Shown here one piece after another: positions 52,406 to 62,476 of a DNA stretch of 64,000 nt. Within the stretch, counting starts at the first letter, position 1. Each line of letters begins with the position of its first letter. The notes beneath the pieces are model-generated. The model saw nothing but the letters and a program-made list of their open reading frames with translations. It ran no database searches and was not told where the DNA came from. The stretch comes from Azospirillum sp. TSO35-2 (GTDB lineage Bacteria > Pseudomonadota > Alphaproteobacteria > Azospirillales > Azospirillaceae): contig NZ_LGRA01000018.1 of assembly GCF_003116095.1 (NCBI RefSeq), forward strand, positions 768,749-832,748, written 5' to 3'. The translations under genes were made by a program, and so were the position numbers.

Positions 52406-52419
52406 TTGATATCGCGCAA
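52406..52419. promoter_or_regulatory. Candidate FNR/FixK-type site upstream of ccoG
   Basis: TTGATATCGCGCAA fits the FNR/FixK consensus TTGAT-N4-ATCAA in 8 of 10 defined positions and lies 79 bp ahead of ccoG. Genes for cbb3 oxidase assembly are classic members of that regulon. Confidence 0.5.
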
Positions 52420-52497
52420 TGTGACTCCATCACGGAAGTCTTATGGATAAGGGACGAAGCTGACGTCACCGTCCATCGACGGCCGAGGAATCACGCC

Positions 52498-54018
52498 ATG
52501 TCCGTACGCCAAGAAGACACCCTCACCCGCCGTCCCACTCCGGCGCCCGCTCCGCAACCGTCGGCCCCCGCCCATGGCGAGACCCACGAGGATCCGGGCC
52601 GCCACTGGTTCATCAACCGGCCGAAGGTCTACGCCGCCGACGTGCACGGCACCTTCCGCCGGATCAAGTGGGCGGCGCTGATCGCCCTGCTGGCGATCTA
52701 CTACATCACGCCCTGGATTCGCTGGGAACGCGCCCCCGGCATCCCCGACCAGGCGGTGCTGATCGACATGGTCGGTCGCCGCGCCTACTTCTTCTGGATC
52801 GAGATCTGGCCGCAGGAGGTCTATTACCTGACCGGCCTGCTGATCCTGGGCGCCTTCGGCATCTTCTTCGCCACCACGCTGGCCGGCCGCATCTGGTGCG
52901 GCTACGCCTGCCCGCAGACGGTGTGGACCGACCTGTTCATGTGGGTGGAGCGCAAGATCGAAGGCCCGCGCACCACCCGCATCCGCCTGGACAAGGCGCC
53001 GATGACCGCGTCGAAGCTGGGCAAGAAGGCGGCCAAGCACGCGGCGTGGCTCGGCATCTCGCTTTTGACCGGCGGGGCGTGGGTGTTCTACTTCAACGAC
53101 GCGCCGACGCTGATGAACGAGATGCTGCACGGGCAGTTGACCAGCGGCGTCGCCACCTTCATCGCGCTGTTCAGCTTTACGACCTATTTCTTCGCCGGCT
53201 GGGCGCGCGAGCAGATCTGCATCTATGTCTGCCCGTGGCGCAGCTTCCAGTCGGCGATGGTCGACGAGGACACCTTCCTCGTCACCTACGAGGACTGGCG
53301 CGGCGAGGGCCGCGGCCCGATGCGCAAGTCGCAGAGCTGGGACGAGCGGCAGGCGGCGGGCTTGGGCGACTGCATCGACTGCAAGCAGTGCGTCCAGGTC
53401 TGCCCGACCGGCACCGACATCCGCGAAGGCCAGCAGATCTCGTGCATCGGCTGCGGCCTGTGCGTCGACGCCTGCAACGACGTCATGCGGCAGATCGGCC
53501 GGCCGATCGACCTCGTCCGCTTCGACACCCAGTCGAACCAAATCGCCAAGATCGACGGCAAGCCGGAGCGGGTGAAGCTGGTGCGGCCGCGCACGGTGAT
53601 CTACTCGCTGATCATGCTGGTCGTCGGCTGCGCCATGGGCATCGCCCTGCTGATGCGCCCGACGCTGGACGTCAGCGTGCTGCGCGATCGGGCGCCGCTG
53701 TTCGTCGCGCTGTCGGACGGCACGGTGCAGAACGCCTACACCATCAAGGTGCTGAACAAGACGCACATCGCCCGCAACTACGTCGTGTCGATCGACGGGC
53801 TGCCCGGCGCCCAGCTCTCGGTGGTCGGCGACGACAGCGTCGGCAGCGGTGCCAGCCTGACGCTGAACGCCCAGCCCGACTCGGTGGCGACCTACCGCGT
53901 CTTCGTCAAGGTGCCGGCGGCGGCGGCGAAGTCCGGGTCGACCGACGTGTCGGTGATCGCCAAGGACACCGGCAGCGGCGAGGTCGGCCGCCACCCCAGC
54001 GTCTTCATGGCGCCGTGA
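52498..54018 (+). CDS. ccoG: Cytochrome c oxidase accessory protein CcoG (FixG/RdxA)
   Basis: CcoG, 506 residues, a membrane iron-sulphur protein required for copper delivery to the cbb3-type cytochrome oxidase. N-terminal helices include KWAALIALLAIYYITPW. GRIWCGYACPQTVWTDLFMW supplies the CxxxC motif. The two ferredoxin-like clusters are bound by DCIDCKQCVQVCPTG and SCIGCGLCVDACND. The C-terminal periplasmic Ig-like FixG domain starts after a last helix (SLIMLVVGCAMGIALLM). All cysteines are intact and the length is normal. The ccoNOQP structural genes are not beside it, as sometimes happens in Rhodospirillales. A candidate anaerobic regulator site lies upstream and a perfect hairpin terminator downstream. 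Confidence 0.97.
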   Translation: MSVRQEDTLTRRPTPAPAPQPSAPAHGETHEDPGRHWFINRPKVYAADVHGTFRRIKWAALIALLAIYYITPWIRWERAPGIPDQAVLIDMVGRRAYFFWIEIWPQEVYYLTGLLILGAFGIFFATTLAGRIWCGYACPQTVWTDLFMWVERKIEGPRTTRIRLDKAPMTASKLGKKAAKHAAWLGISLLTGGAWVFYFNDAPTLMNEMLHGQLTSGVATFIALFSFTTYFFAGWAREQICIYVCPWRSFQSAMVDEDTFLVTYEDWRGEGRGPMRKSQSWDERQAAGLGDCIDCKQCVQVCPTGTDIREGQQISCIGCGLCVDACNDVMRQIGRPIDLVRFDTQSNQIAKIDGKPERVKLVRPRTVIYSLIMLVVGCAMGIALLMRPTLDVSVLRDRAPLFVALSDGTVQNAYTIKVLNKTHIARNYVVSIDGLPGAQLSVVGDDSVGSGASLTLNAQPDSVATYRVFVKVPAAAAKSGSTDVSVIAKDTGSGEVGRHPSVFMAP

Positions 54019-54033
54019 GGGGTGGACGGTAAG

Positions 54034-54066
54034 AATCCCCCTCTCCCCCCCGGGGAGAGGGGGATT
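54034..54066. terminator. Bidirectional hairpin between ccoG and mutS
   Basis: A 15-bp perfect stem (AATCCCCCTCTCCCC with GGGGAGAGGGGGATT) and a three-base loop lie between the convergent ccoG and mutS stops. The T-runs are short, but the stem is strong and symmetrically placed. Confidence 0.75.
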
Positions 54067-54069
54067 GTT

Positions 54070-56790
54070 CTATCCCCGCATCAGGCCGCGCAGGCGGTAG
54101 AGTTCTTCCAGCGCTTGCCGGGGGGTCAGGCTGTCGGGGTCGATGCTGGACAGCGCCGCTTCCACCGGTGATGGGCCGGCGGGAGGGGCTTCGGGTGCGG
54201 CCTCCGGCTTGGCCGGGGCGCGTTTCAGGGCGGCGCTGAACAGCGGCAGGTCTTCGGCGAGGCGGTGGATGGTGGCGTTCTGGTCGCCGCTCTCCAGCAG
54301 CTTCAGCACCGATTCCGCCCGGCCGACCACCGCCGGCGGCAGGCCGGCCAGCTTGGCGACGTGGATGCCATAGCTGCGGTCGGCCGCCCCCGCCGTCACC
54401 TCGTGCAGGAAGACCACATCGCCCTGCCACTCCTTGATCCGCATGGTGTGGCAGGACAGCGCCGGCAGCTTGGCCGCCAGCATGGTCAGCTCGTGATAAT
54501 GGGTGGCGAACAGGGCGCGGCAGCGGTTGACGTCGTGCAGATGCTCGACGCAGGCCCAGGCGATCGACAGGCCGTCGAAGGTGGCGGTGCCGCGGCCGAT
54601 CTCGTCGAGGATGACCAGGGCGCGGGCGCCGGACTGGTTCAGGATCGCCGCCGTCTCCACCATCTCCACCATGAAGGTCGAGCGGCCGCGGGCGAGGTCG
54701 TCGGCGGCGCCGACCCGGCTGTAGAGCCGGTCGACCACGCCGATGTGCGCCCGCTCGGCCGGGACGAAGCTGCCCATCTGCGCCAGCACGGTGATCAGCG
54801 CGTTCTGGCGCAGGAAGGTCGATTTGCCGGCCATGTTGGGGCCGGTCAGCAGCCACAACCGGTTGTCCGGCGCCAGATCGCAGTCGTTGGCGACGAAGGG
54901 GCCGGAATGGCCGGCGTCGAGCACCGCCTCCACCACCGGGTGGCGGCCGCCCTGGATGGAAAAGGTCAGGCTGTCGTCGACGACCGGCCGGTTGTAGCGC
55001 CGCTCGTCCGCCAATTCGGCCAGCGAGGTGGCGACGTCGAGCGCGGCCAGCGCGTGCGCCGCCTGGGCGATGGCGTCGGCACGGCCGGCCACCGCCTCGA
55101 CCAGCCCGGCGAACAGCTCCAGCTCCACCGCCAGCGCCCGGTCGGCCGCCTCGGAGATGCGGCGCTCCAGGTCGGACAGCTCCACCGTACCGAAGCGCAC
55201 CGCGTTCGCCATGGTCTGGCGGTGCATGAAGACCTCGCGACCCTTGTCCGACATCAGCTTGTCGGCGTGGGTGGCGGTGACCTCGATGTGGTAGCCCAGC
55301 ACGTTGTTGTGCTTGATCTTCAGCGCCGGCACCCCGGCCAGCTCGGCGTATTTGCTCTGCAGGCCGGCGATCAGCCGCCGGCTCTCGTCGCGCAGCGTCA
55401 CCAGCTCGTCCAGGGCGTAGCTGTAGTCGCGGGCGATGAAGCCGCCGTCGCGGGCGAGCAGCGGCAGTTCCGGCGCCAGCGCCTGGGTCAACTGGTCCAC
55501 CAGTTCGGTGTGCACGCCCAGCCGCTTGTCGAGCGCGCCCAACCCGTCGGGCAGCGGGTGGACGGTGCCGAGCAGCTGGCGGATCAGCCCGGCCTGCATC
55601 AGCCCGTCGCGGATGGCGGCCAAGTCGCGCGGACCGCCGCGGCCGAGCGTCAGGCGCGACAGCGCCCGTTCCAGATCCGGGCAGCGGCGCAGCGCCTCGC
55701 GCAGTTCGCCGCGCAACCGGTCCTCGGTCAGCGCGAACTCCACCATGTCGTGCCGGCGGGCAATCGCGGCGGGGTCGGTCAGCGGCGCCGCCAGATGGGC
55801 GCAGAGCAGCCGGGCGCCCGCTCCGGTCACCGTGCGGTCGATGGTGGCGAGCAGGCTGCCGCGCCGCTCCCCGGTCAGGGTGCGGGTCAGTTCCAAATTG
55901 CGGCCGGTCGAGGCGTCGATCTCCATCACCGCCCCCGGCCCGAGCCGGCGCGGCGGAGACAGGCGGGGCACCCGGCCCTTCTGCGTCAGCTCGACATAGC
56001 CGACCAGCGCGCCGGCCGCCGCCACCTCGGCCCGGGTGAAGGTGCCGAAGGCGTCGAGCGTGCCGACGCCATACTGCGACAGCAGCCGCTGCCGGCCGTT
56101 CTCGCTGTCGAACCGCGGGGTCGGCTGCACCGTCAGGCGCGACTTCCACTCGCCCCACAGCTCGAACAGCTCCGGTGTCTGCGACAGCTTTTCGGAGACC
56201 AGCACCTCCTGCGGGTCGAGCCGGCCGAGCGCGGCGCCCAGCCCGGCGCGCTCCACCGGCTGCACCACCAGCTCGCCGGTCGACATCTCCAGCCAGGCGA
56301 GGCCGAGGCCGCCCGCCGCCTCCGCCACCGCCGCCAGCCAGTTGGAGGAGCGGGCGTCGAGCAGGCTGTCCTCAGTCAGGGTGCCGGGGGTGACGATGCG
56401 GATGACGCCGCGCTTCACCACCGACTTGCCGCCGCGCTTCTTGGCCTCCGCCGGATCCTCCATCTGCTCGCAGATGGCGACGCGGAAGCCCTGGCGGATC
56501 AGGCGCTGCAGGTAATTCTCGTGGCTGTGCACCGGCACGCCGCACATCGGGATGTCCTCGCCCATGTGCTGGCCGCGCTTGGTCAGCGCGATGTCGAGCG
56601 CCGCCGCGGCATTCACCGCGTCGTCGAAGAACATCTCGTAGAAATCGCCCATCCGGTAGAACAGCAGGCAGTCCGGATGCGCCCGCTTGATCTCCAGATA
56701 CTGCGCCATCATCGGCGTGGCGTCGGCGGGGATCACGATGTCGGACGCGGTGGGGACGGTGGTGGAGGCCATGTCGGGCACGGGAACCAT
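54070..56790 (-). CDS. mutS: DNA mismatch repair protein MutS
   Basis: MutS, 906 residues, recognises mismatches and starts methyl-independent or nick-directed repair with MutL. The mismatch-reading Phe-x-Glu is in [15 protein letters not shown] near residue 50. The connector and lever domains follow. The ATPase has Walker [21 protein letters not shown], Walker [21 protein letters not shown] and the conserved [10 protein letters not shown]. The C-terminus is extended by a Pro/Ala-rich stretch and ends with the [16 protein letters not shown] tetramerisation-type motif. The start could be ATG 56790 or ATG 56772; neither has a clear ribosome site. mutL is not in the window. Confidence 0.98.
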   Translation of the reverse strand: MVPVPDMASTTVPTASDIVIPADATPMMAQYLEIKRAHPDCLLFYRMGDFYEMFFDDAVNAAAALDIALTKRGQHMGEDIPMCGVPVHSHENYLQRLIRQGFRVAICEQMEDPAEAKKRGGKSVVKRGVIRIVTPGTLTEDSLLDARSSNWLAAVAEAAGGLGLAWLEMSTGELVVQPVERAGLGAALGRLDPQEVLVSEKLSQTPELFELWGEWKSRLTVQPTPRFDSENGRQRLLSQYGVGTLDAFGTFTRAEVAAAGALVGYVELTQKGRVPRLSPPRRLGPGAVMEIDASTGRNLELTRTLTGERRGSLLATIDRTVTGAGARLLCAHLAAPLTDPAAIARRHDMVEFALTEDRLRGELREALRRCPDLERALSRLTLGRGGPRDLAAIRDGLMQAGLIRQLLGTVHPLPDGLGALDKRLGVHTELVDQLTQALAPELPLLARDGGFIARDYSYALDELVTLRDESRRLIAGLQSKYAELAGVPALKIKHNNVLGYHIEVTATHADKLMSDKGREVFMHRQTMANAVRFGTVELSDLERRISEAADRALAVELELFAGLVEAVAGRADAIAQAAHALAALDVATSLAELADERRYNRPVVDDSLTFSIQGGRHPVVEAVLDAGHSGPFVANDCDLAPDNRLWLLTGPNMAGKSTFLRQNALITVLAQMGSFVPAERAHIGVVDRLYSRVGAADDLARGRSTFMVEMVETAAILNQSGARALVILDEIGRGTATFDGLSIAWACVEHLHDVNRCRALFATHYHELTMLAAKLPALSCHTMRIKEWQGDVVFLHEVTAGAADRSYGIHVAKLAGLPPAVVGRAESVLKLLESGDQNATIHRLAEDLPLFSAALKRAPAKPEAAPEAPPAGPSPVEAALSSIDPDSLTPRQALEELYRLRGLMRG

Positions 56791-57069
56791 GAGGTGGTGG
56801 CGGACGTTGCGATGGGGCGCACCCTATCACGGGATATGCAGCGGCGGGATAGGCGGGATGGCCGGGTCATCGCCGGCGACCGGTCGGCCATCGACAGGCC
56901 CGCCATGGGACAATCGGACGCGTGCCCCGGATTCCGGCCATGCGGCGGTTGAGGTTGACGGCCGCTCTCCACCGGTCGTTACAATGGTGGGATGGCTGCG
57001 GCGGGCTTCGCCGGCCGCGGCCTGCAAATCGGACGTGAAGCTCCGACCATCATTTGGGAGACGGCCACC

Positions 57070-57576
57070 ATGACGCAGACGACCGAATACAGCGCGCCCG
57101 CCGAGGTGCGGGAGGTCGTTGCCCTCTTCTCCACCCGCGCCGGCTTCGACCGGGCGGTCGGGGCCCTGCTGGAGGCCGGCTTCGACCGCGCCGACCTGTC
57201 GGTCCTGGCCAGCCACACCTCGCTGGAAGCGGCGGACCCGACGGCCAAGCCGCGGGACGAGGCGCTGACCGGGTTGGTGGGCGAGCTGAAATACGCCTTC
57301 CCCCTGACCACCGCCGGACTGATCGCCATCGTCGGCGGCCCGATCGAGGCGGCCATCGCGGCGCTGGTCGCCGCCAGCGTCGGCGGCGTGGCGATCAAGG
57401 ACTATCTGGACGAGCTGACCAGCCACCCCAAGCCCGACGAGTTCACCCGCGCCCTGGAGGCCGGCGGCGTCATCCTGTGGGTGCTGGTCGATTCGCCGGA
57501 GGAGGAGCGGCGCGCCGCCGCGATCCTGGAACGCGAAGGCGGCGGCAACGTCCACGTCACGACGCGCGAGGCGTAG
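57070..57576 (+). CDS. Hypothetical protein with general-stress-like fold
   Basis: A 168-residue protein. The N-terminal part (VREVVALFSTRAGFDRAVGA and LLEAGFDRADLSVLASHT) looks like the ferredoxin-like alpha/beta unit seen in general-stress protein 17M and DUF1269-type proteins. A Gly/Ala-rich hydrophobic stretch (TTAGLIAIVGGPIEAAIAAL and VAASVGGVAIKDYLDEL) follows, then a second alpha/beta unit (FTRALEAGGVILWVLVDSPE) ending with HVTTREA. This N-unit, hydrophobic glycine zipper, C-unit layout is common in such stress-related proteins. The ATG at 57070 has GGGAGA about nine bases ahead. Function is unknown; the comparison to the stress family is by pattern only. Confidence 0.7.
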   Translation: MTQTTEYSAPAEVREVVALFSTRAGFDRAVGALLEAGFDRADLSVLASHTSLEAADPTAKPRDEALTGLVGELKYAFPLTTAGLIAIVGGPIEAAIAALVAASVGGVAIKDYLDELTSHPKPDEFTRALEAGGVILWVLVDSPEEERRAAAILEREGGGNVHVTTREA

Positions 57577-57586
57577 GGCCAAGCGC

Positions 57587-57916
57587 TCAGGCGGTCAGGT
57601 CGACCGTCGCGCCGCGGCGGGCGTCCTGGCCGGTCAGCTTGCGCTTCAACTCCTCGGCGATCTCCTTGTTGATCGCGTCACGCTTTTCGGATGGCATGCT
57701 GTTCAGCTCGTCTTCCGTCAGCTTGTGACGGGCGAGCCAATCGTCGCGCAACCGCTGCGCCGGCGTCTTCTTCGCCTCGGCGAGGTAGGCGTCGGTCGCG
57801 CTGGTCGTGCCGGTCGCGCTGGCCGATTCCCCGGTGGCGGTGTCGTTCCGGCGGCTTAGCGTCTGGGCCGTCGATGTCTGGCCGTAGAGGCTGGCGGGAT
57901 AGCCGGTGATCTGCAT
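57587..57916 (-). CDS. Small hypothetical protein (109 aa)
   Basis: A 109-residue protein with a polar, Ser/Thr-rich N-terminus (MQITGYPASLYGQTSTAQTL) and a well-formed helical second half (TPAQRLRDDWLARHKLTEDE, then LNSMPSEKRDAINKEIAEEL). The second half resembles small cytoplasmic alphaproteobacterial proteins that sit near flagellar or stress genes, but I cannot name a family. The ATG at 57916 is chosen because the reading is coherent from there; an AAAGAAA-type weak ribosome site precedes it. It is convergent with the preceding gene, with 10 bp between the stops. Confidence 0.6.
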   Translation of the reverse strand: MQITGYPASLYGQTSTAQTLSRRNDTATGESASATGTTSATDAYLAEAKKTPAQRLRDDWLARHKLTEDELNSMPSEKRDAINKEIAEELKRKLTGQDARRGATVDLTA

Positions 57917-58115
57917 CGCGGTTTCTTTCGACCGATGGGTCCGACGCCCGACCGCGGACCGGCCGACGCGACGAACCGCGATGCAAGCCTCGTGCAGAGA
58001 TGAAACCGCCGATCGATCAACGGCTTGACCCAAAACGCCGTGGGTTCCACCCTGCCGGCTGGAAAAAGCTGCCGGGTCGATCCTGCCGCTGGAAGCCCGG
58101 CCCCAAGCCCGGCCC

Positions 58116-58493
58116 TCAGGCCGCGCGCGCCTGGGCCCCGCGGCCGCCATCGACCAGACGCAGGCCGTAATCGCGGTACTGGGCCTGGACGATCGAGGCC
58201 CAGCCCATGCGGATCAGCGTCAGCTTGACGCTTTCGGCGACGTCGGCGCCGGCGACGAGGTCGGTCACCTGCCACATCAGCGTGTCGTCGACCGCCTTCG
58301 GGTGCATCGCCGCGACACGCAACAGGCGGGCCATCAGCGTCGCCGCCGACTGGTGGCCAAGACCGCGCTCCGCCAGGGCCAGCGCGTCGTTCAGCGCCGC
58401 AAGCTCGCGCCGCGCCCGGACACCCTGCCCCGCCCCGGATTTGCGCCCGGTGGATCGTCCGCCTACCCGTCCCGCTGTGGTCCGGCCCGACAT
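58116..58493 (-). CDS. Small basic hypothetical protein (125 aa)
   Basis: A 125-residue protein with a very basic, Gly-rich N-terminus (MSGRTTAGRVGGRSTGRKSG) followed by a helical core (RRELAALNDALALAERGLGH, then QSAATLMARLLRVAAMHPKA and VDDTLMWQVTDLVAGADVAE). The basic start suggests nucleic-acid contact, but no known motif is present. The ATG at 58493 has GGGAGA seven bases upstream, which supports it over an earlier in-frame start at 58538. It lies upstream of glnD in the opposite direction, so their promoters share the 58494-58739 region. The family is not recognised. Confidence 0.65.
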   Translation of the reverse strand: MSGRTTAGRVGGRSTGRKSGAGQGVRARRELAALNDALALAERGLGHQSAATLMARLLRVAAMHPKAVDDTLMWQVTDLVAGADVAESVKLTLIRMGWASIVQAQYRDYGLRLVDGGRGAQARAA

Positions 58494-58739
58494 GTCCCGT
58501 CTCCCGTTCCAAAATGCCCGTCTTCCGGGTGGCACCACTCTGGCGCTTGCAACGGCGGGTGCGCTGTGACGGCCGTCACTCGCGGCGGCAACTTTGTTGT
58601 GGGTGCGCGCGCGGTTTGTGTCCCGGCGGGTGGCTGGACTGGTTTTCCAGTGCGGGCGTGCTACCTGAAGGCTTTAACGCTATAGTGCGAATGGTGCGGC
58701 CCGTCCGGACCGCCCGAACGCCGAGGTTCTTCCCGACCG

Positions 58740-61586
58740 ATGCTGTCCGCCCGTACCAAAGCGCCGGTGCCGCCCGACGCCCCGTCGCCCGCGATCCCCA
58801 ACAAGCGCGCCATCATCTCCCGCCGCAAATTGTCGGGGGAGCTTGAGGATCTGGTCGCCGAACTCGGCGTCGGCGACAAGCTGCGCGCCGCCCTGCTGGC
58901 CTGCCTGCGCAAGGCGCTGGCCGAGGGCCGGGCGGAGGTGCGGCAGCGCTTCGAGGCCGGCGGGTCGGGCGAGCAGTGCGTGCGCGAGAACTGCTATCTG
59001 GCCGACCGGCTGGTCGGCACGCTGGCCGACTTCACGGTGCGCCACATCTTCCCGACCGCCAACCCGACCTCCGGCGAGGTGTTCGACGTGGCGGCGACCG
59101 GCGGCTACGGCCGCGGCGAGCTGGCGCCCTTCTCCGACATCGATCTGCTGTTCCTGCTGCCCTACAAGCGGACGCCGCGGGTGGAGCAGGTCGTGGAGTA
59201 TATGCTCTACATCCTGTGGGATCTGGGGCTGAAGGTCGGCCACGCGGTGCGCAGCGTCGACGAGTGCATCCGCCAGTCGAAGGCCGACGTCACCATCCGC
59301 ACCGCCATCCTGGAGTCGCGCTATCTCTGGGGCCCCGGCAAGCTGTTCAACGAGCTGCGCAAGCGCTACGACAAGGAGGTCGTCGCCGGCACCGGCCCCG
59401 AGTTCGTCGAGGCCAAGCTGGCCGAGCGCGACAACCGCCACCTGAAGATGGGCGACAGCCGCTATGTGCTGGAACCCAACCTGAAGGACGGCAAGGGTGG
59501 CCTGCGCGACCTGCAGACGCTGTTCTGGATCGCCAAGTACCTGTACCGCGTCGAGGGCGTCGACGAGCTGGTCGGCAAGCATGTGCTGATGCCGGAGGAG
59601 GCGCAGCGCTTCGCCAAGGCGCAGAACTTCCTGTGGACGGCGCGCTGCCACCTACATTACCAGACCGGCCGGCTGGAAGACCGCCTGACCTTCGACGTGC
59701 AGACCTCGATCGGCGCGGCGATGGGCTACACCGACCACGCCGGCACCAAGGGTGTCGAGCGCTTCATGAAGCATTACTTCCTGGTCGCCAAGGACGTCGG
59801 CGACCTGACGCGCATCTTCTGCGCGGCGCTGGAGGCGGAATCGAAGCGGCCGCCCAAGTTCAACCTGCTGCGGCTGGCCTCGGTCGCCCGGCGCAAGGAC
59901 GTTGACGGTTTCGTCGTCGACGGCGAGCGGCTGAACGCCCGCAGCGACAAGCAGTTCAAGGAACAGCCGATCGACATGATCCGGCTGTTCCACACCGCCC
60001 AGATCCACGACATCGACGTCCACCCGGCGGCGTTGCGCGCCATCACCCGGTCGCTGTCGGCGATCGGGCCGAAGCTGCGCGCCGACCCGGAGGCCAACCG
60101 GCTGTTCCTGGACATCCTGACCGGCCCCAAGGACCCGGAAATCACCCTGCGCCGGATGAACGAGGCCGGGGTGATGGCCCGCTTCATCCCCGACTTCGGC
60201 CGGGTGGTGGCGCAGATGCAGTACGACATGTACCATGTCTACACGGTGGACGAGCACACGCTGTTCGCGCTGGGCATCCTGCACAAGATCGCGTCGCGCG
60301 AGCATGTCGACGAGCTGCCGCTGTCGACCGAGGTGATCCACAAGGTGGTGTCGAAGCGGGCGCTGTACGTCGCCGTGCTGCTGCACGACATCGCCAAGGG
60401 CCGCGGCGGCGACCATTCGGTGCTGGGCGCCCGGGTGGCGGAAAAGCTGTGCCCGCGGCTGGGGCTGACCGCGGAAGAGACGGAGACGGTGGCGTGGCTG
60501 GTGCGCTGGCACCTCGCCATGTCGCACACCGCCTTCAAGCGCGACCTGGAGGACGACAAGACCGTCCGCGACTTCGTGGCGCTGGTCCAGTCGCCGGAGC
60601 GGTTGCGGCTGCTGCTGGTGCTGACCGTCGCCGACATCCGCGCCGTCGGGCCGCAGCGCTGGAACAACTGGAAGGCCACGCTGCTGCGCGAGCTGTACAA
60701 CCGGTCCGAAGAGGTGATGTCGGGCGGCATGATGGTCGAAGGCCGCGGCCGGCGCATCCAGGCCGCCCAGGCGGCGCTGCGGGCCGAGCTGTCCGATTTC
60801 GACGACGCGGCGTTCGAGCATCACAAGGGGTTGGGCTACCCGGCCTATTGGCTGGCCTTCGACACCGACACGCTGGCCCATCAGGCCCGCATCGTCCGCG
60901 ACGCCGAGCGCAACCAGCGCCCGCTGACCATCGACACCCGCGTCGACCGCGGCCGGGCGGTGACCGAGGTAACGATCTACGCCACCGACCACAGCGGCCT
61001 GTTCTCGCGGCTGGCCGGGGCGCTGGCGGCGACCGGGGCCGACATCGTCGACGCCCGCATCTTCACCATGACCAACGGCATGGCGCTCGACGTCTTCTCG
61101 GTGCAGGACGCCGCCGGCGGCGGGGCGTTCGAGAGCAGCGACAAGCTGGCCAAGCTGTCGGTGATGATCGAGAAGGTGCTGTCGGGCCAGTTGAAGCCGC
61201 TGAACGACCTGTCGGCCCGGCGCAACACCCAGGCCAGCCGCACCCGCGTCTTCCACGTGCCGCCGCGCGTGCTGATCGACAACAACGCCTCCACCACCCA
61301 CACGGTGATCGAGGTGAACGGGCGCGACCGGCCGGGGCTGCTGTACGACCTGACCCGGGCGCTGTCGAACCTGACGCTGCAGATCAGCTCGGCCAAGGTG
61401 TCGACCTTCGGCGAGAAGGCGATCGACGTCTTCTATGTGAAGGACGTCTTCGGCCTGAAGGTCACCCATGAGGGCAAGCTGGCGAAGATCAAGGAACGCC
61501 TGCTCCACGCCCTGGACGACCCCAGCGGCGACGCCCCGCCGCCGACCACGGTGAAGCGGACGCGGACCAAGGTGGCAGGGGCGTAG
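58740..61586 (+). CDS. glnD: [Protein-PII] uridylyltransferase
   Basis: GlnD, 948 residues, the bifunctional nitrogen sensor that adds and removes UMP on PII proteins (GlnB/GlnZ) in response to glutamine and 2-oxoglutarate. The nucleotidyltransferase domain has ATGGYGRGELAPFSDIDLLF with the catalytic aspartates near residue 140. The HD domain for uridylyl removal has AVLLHDIAKGRGGDHSVLGA at about 540-560. Two C-terminal ACT domains that bind glutamine start at EVTIYATDHSGLFSRLAGAL and VIEVNGRDRPGLLYDLTRAL. All parts are intact. In Azospirillum GlnD controls PII-dependent regulation of nitrogenase and AmtB; that link is family knowledge and no nif gene is in the window. Confidence 0.98.
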   Translation: MLSARTKAPVPPDAPSPAIPNKRAIISRRKLSGELEDLVAELGVGDKLRAALLACLRKALAEGRAEVRQRFEAGGSGEQCVRENCYLADRLVGTLADFTVRHIFPTANPTSGEVFDVAATGGYGRGELAPFSDIDLLFLLPYKRTPRVEQVVEYMLYILWDLGLKVGHAVRSVDECIRQSKADVTIRTAILESRYLWGPGKLFNELRKRYDKEVVAGTGPEFVEAKLAERDNRHLKMGDSRYVLEPNLKDGKGGLRDLQTLFWIAKYLYRVEGVDELVGKHVLMPEEAQRFAKAQNFLWTARCHLHYQTGRLEDRLTFDVQTSIGAAMGYTDHAGTKGVERFMKHYFLVAKDVGDLTRIFCAALEAESKRPPKFNLLRLASVARRKDVDGFVVDGERLNARSDKQFKEQPIDMIRLFHTAQIHDIDVHPAALRAITRSLSAIGPKLRADPEANRLFLDILTGPKDPEITLRRMNEAGVMARFIPDFGRVVAQMQYDMYHVYTVDEHTLFALGILHKIASREHVDELPLSTEVIHKVVSKRALYVAVLLHDIAKGRGGDHSVLGARVAEKLCPRLGLTAEETETVAWLVRWHLAMSHTAFKRDLEDDKTVRDFVALVQSPERLRLLLVLTVADIRAVGPQRWNNWKATLLRELYNRSEEVMSGGMMVEGRGRRIQAAQAALRAELSDFDDAAFEHHKGLGYPAYWLAFDTDTLAHQARIVRDAERNQRPLTIDTRVDRGRAVTEVTIYATDHSGLFSRLAGALAATGADIVDARIFTMTNGMALDVFSVQDAAGGGAFESSDKLAKLSVMIEKVLSGQLKPLNDLSARRNTQASRTRVFHVPPRVLIDNNASTTHTVIEVNGRDRPGLLYDLTRALSNLTLQISSAKVSTFGEKAIDVFYVKDVFGLKVTHEGKLAKIKERLLHALDDPSGDAPPPTTVKRTRTKVAGA

Positions 61587-61617
61587 GGGGGCCGGCACCA
61601 AAGGCCGGAATCGGAAA

Positions 61618-61648
61618 GGGAGGATGCGGCGGCGATCCGCATCCTCCC
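61618..61648. terminator. Hairpin between glnD and the SDR gene
   Basis: A perfect 12-bp stem GGGAGGATGCGG/CCGCATCCTCCC with a seven-base loop lies 31 bp after the glnD stop and 42 bp before the end of the convergent SDR gene. It has no clear T-run but is well placed as a terminator for both genes. Confidence 0.65.
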
Positions 61649-61689
61649 CCTATCCGTCTCGACCGGATTGGCCGGTCATGCACCCGACA

Positions 61690-62397
61690 TCACTGCGCCT
61701 GGACGATCTCGCCGTGCCGGGTGCAGGACGCCTCGGCCAGCTCGACGAAGCGGTCGGTGACCTGGTCGGGCTGGGCGACGCTGGCGGGGTTCTCGCCGGG
61801 GAAGGCCTGGGTGCGCAGCTTGGTCGCCACCACGCCGGGGTCGATCATGTTGACGCGGACGGTGGAGCCGGCGACCTCCAGCGCGTAGGTCTTGACGATC
61901 ATCTCCAGCGCCGCCTTGCTGGCGCCGTAGGGCATCCAGTAATGGTGCGGCGCCTTGGCGGCGGCGGAGGTCACGTAGATCGCCCGGCCGGTGCCCGACG
62001 CCCGCAGCAGCGGGTCCATCGAGCGGATCAGCCGGTAGTTGGCGGTGACGTTGAGGTCCATCACCCGCGACCACAGCTTCGGGTCGTACTGGGCGACCGG
62101 GCCCAGCGCCTCCAGCGCGCCGGCGTTGCCGACGACGACGTCGACCTTGCCGAACCGCTCGTAGAGGGCGCCGCCGAGCTGGTCGATCTTGTCGTAATCG
62201 CGCAGGTCCATCGGCACCAGGGTGGCCGACTGGCCGGACAGCTTCTGGATGGCGTCGTCCGTCTCCTCCAGCCCGCCGACGGTGCGGGCGACCAGGATCA
62301 GGTGGGCGCCTTCGGCGGCGAACCGCTTGGCGACGGCGGCGCCGATGCCGCGCGAGGCGCCGGTGACGAGAGCGATGCGGCCGGACAGACGGGACAT
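61690..62397 (-). CDS. SDR family NAD(P)-dependent oxidoreductase
   Basis: A 235-residue classical short-chain dehydrogenase. The cofactor motif TGASRGIG is at residues 12-19 and the structural NAG at 90-92. The catalytic residues are Ser144 (YVTSAAAKA), Tyr157 and Lys161 (YGASK). An Arg after the first strand (LVARTVGGLEE) suggests NADP(H) preference. It lies 79 bp downstream of purF on the same strand, a pairing frequently seen in alphaproteobacteria, so it is probably co-transcribed. The natural substrate is not known. Confidence 0.93.
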   Translation of the reverse strand: MSRLSGRIALVTGASRGIGAAVAKRFAAEGAHLILVARTVGGLEETDDAIQKLSGQSATLVPMDLRDYDKIDQLGGALYERFGKVDVVVGNAGALEALGPVAQYDPKLWSRVMDLNVTANYRLIRSMDPLLRASGTGRAIYVTSAAAKAPHHYWMPYGASKAALEMIVKTYALEVAGSTVRVNMIDPGVVATKLRTQAFPGENPASVAQPDQVTDRFVELAEASCTRHGEIVQAQ

Positions 62398-62476
62398 GGG
62401 CGGAAACTCGGGATCGAGGTGGAGAGCGGCGGCGTGATGCGAACATCCCCCTCCCGGGATGGGAGAGGGATTTGCG

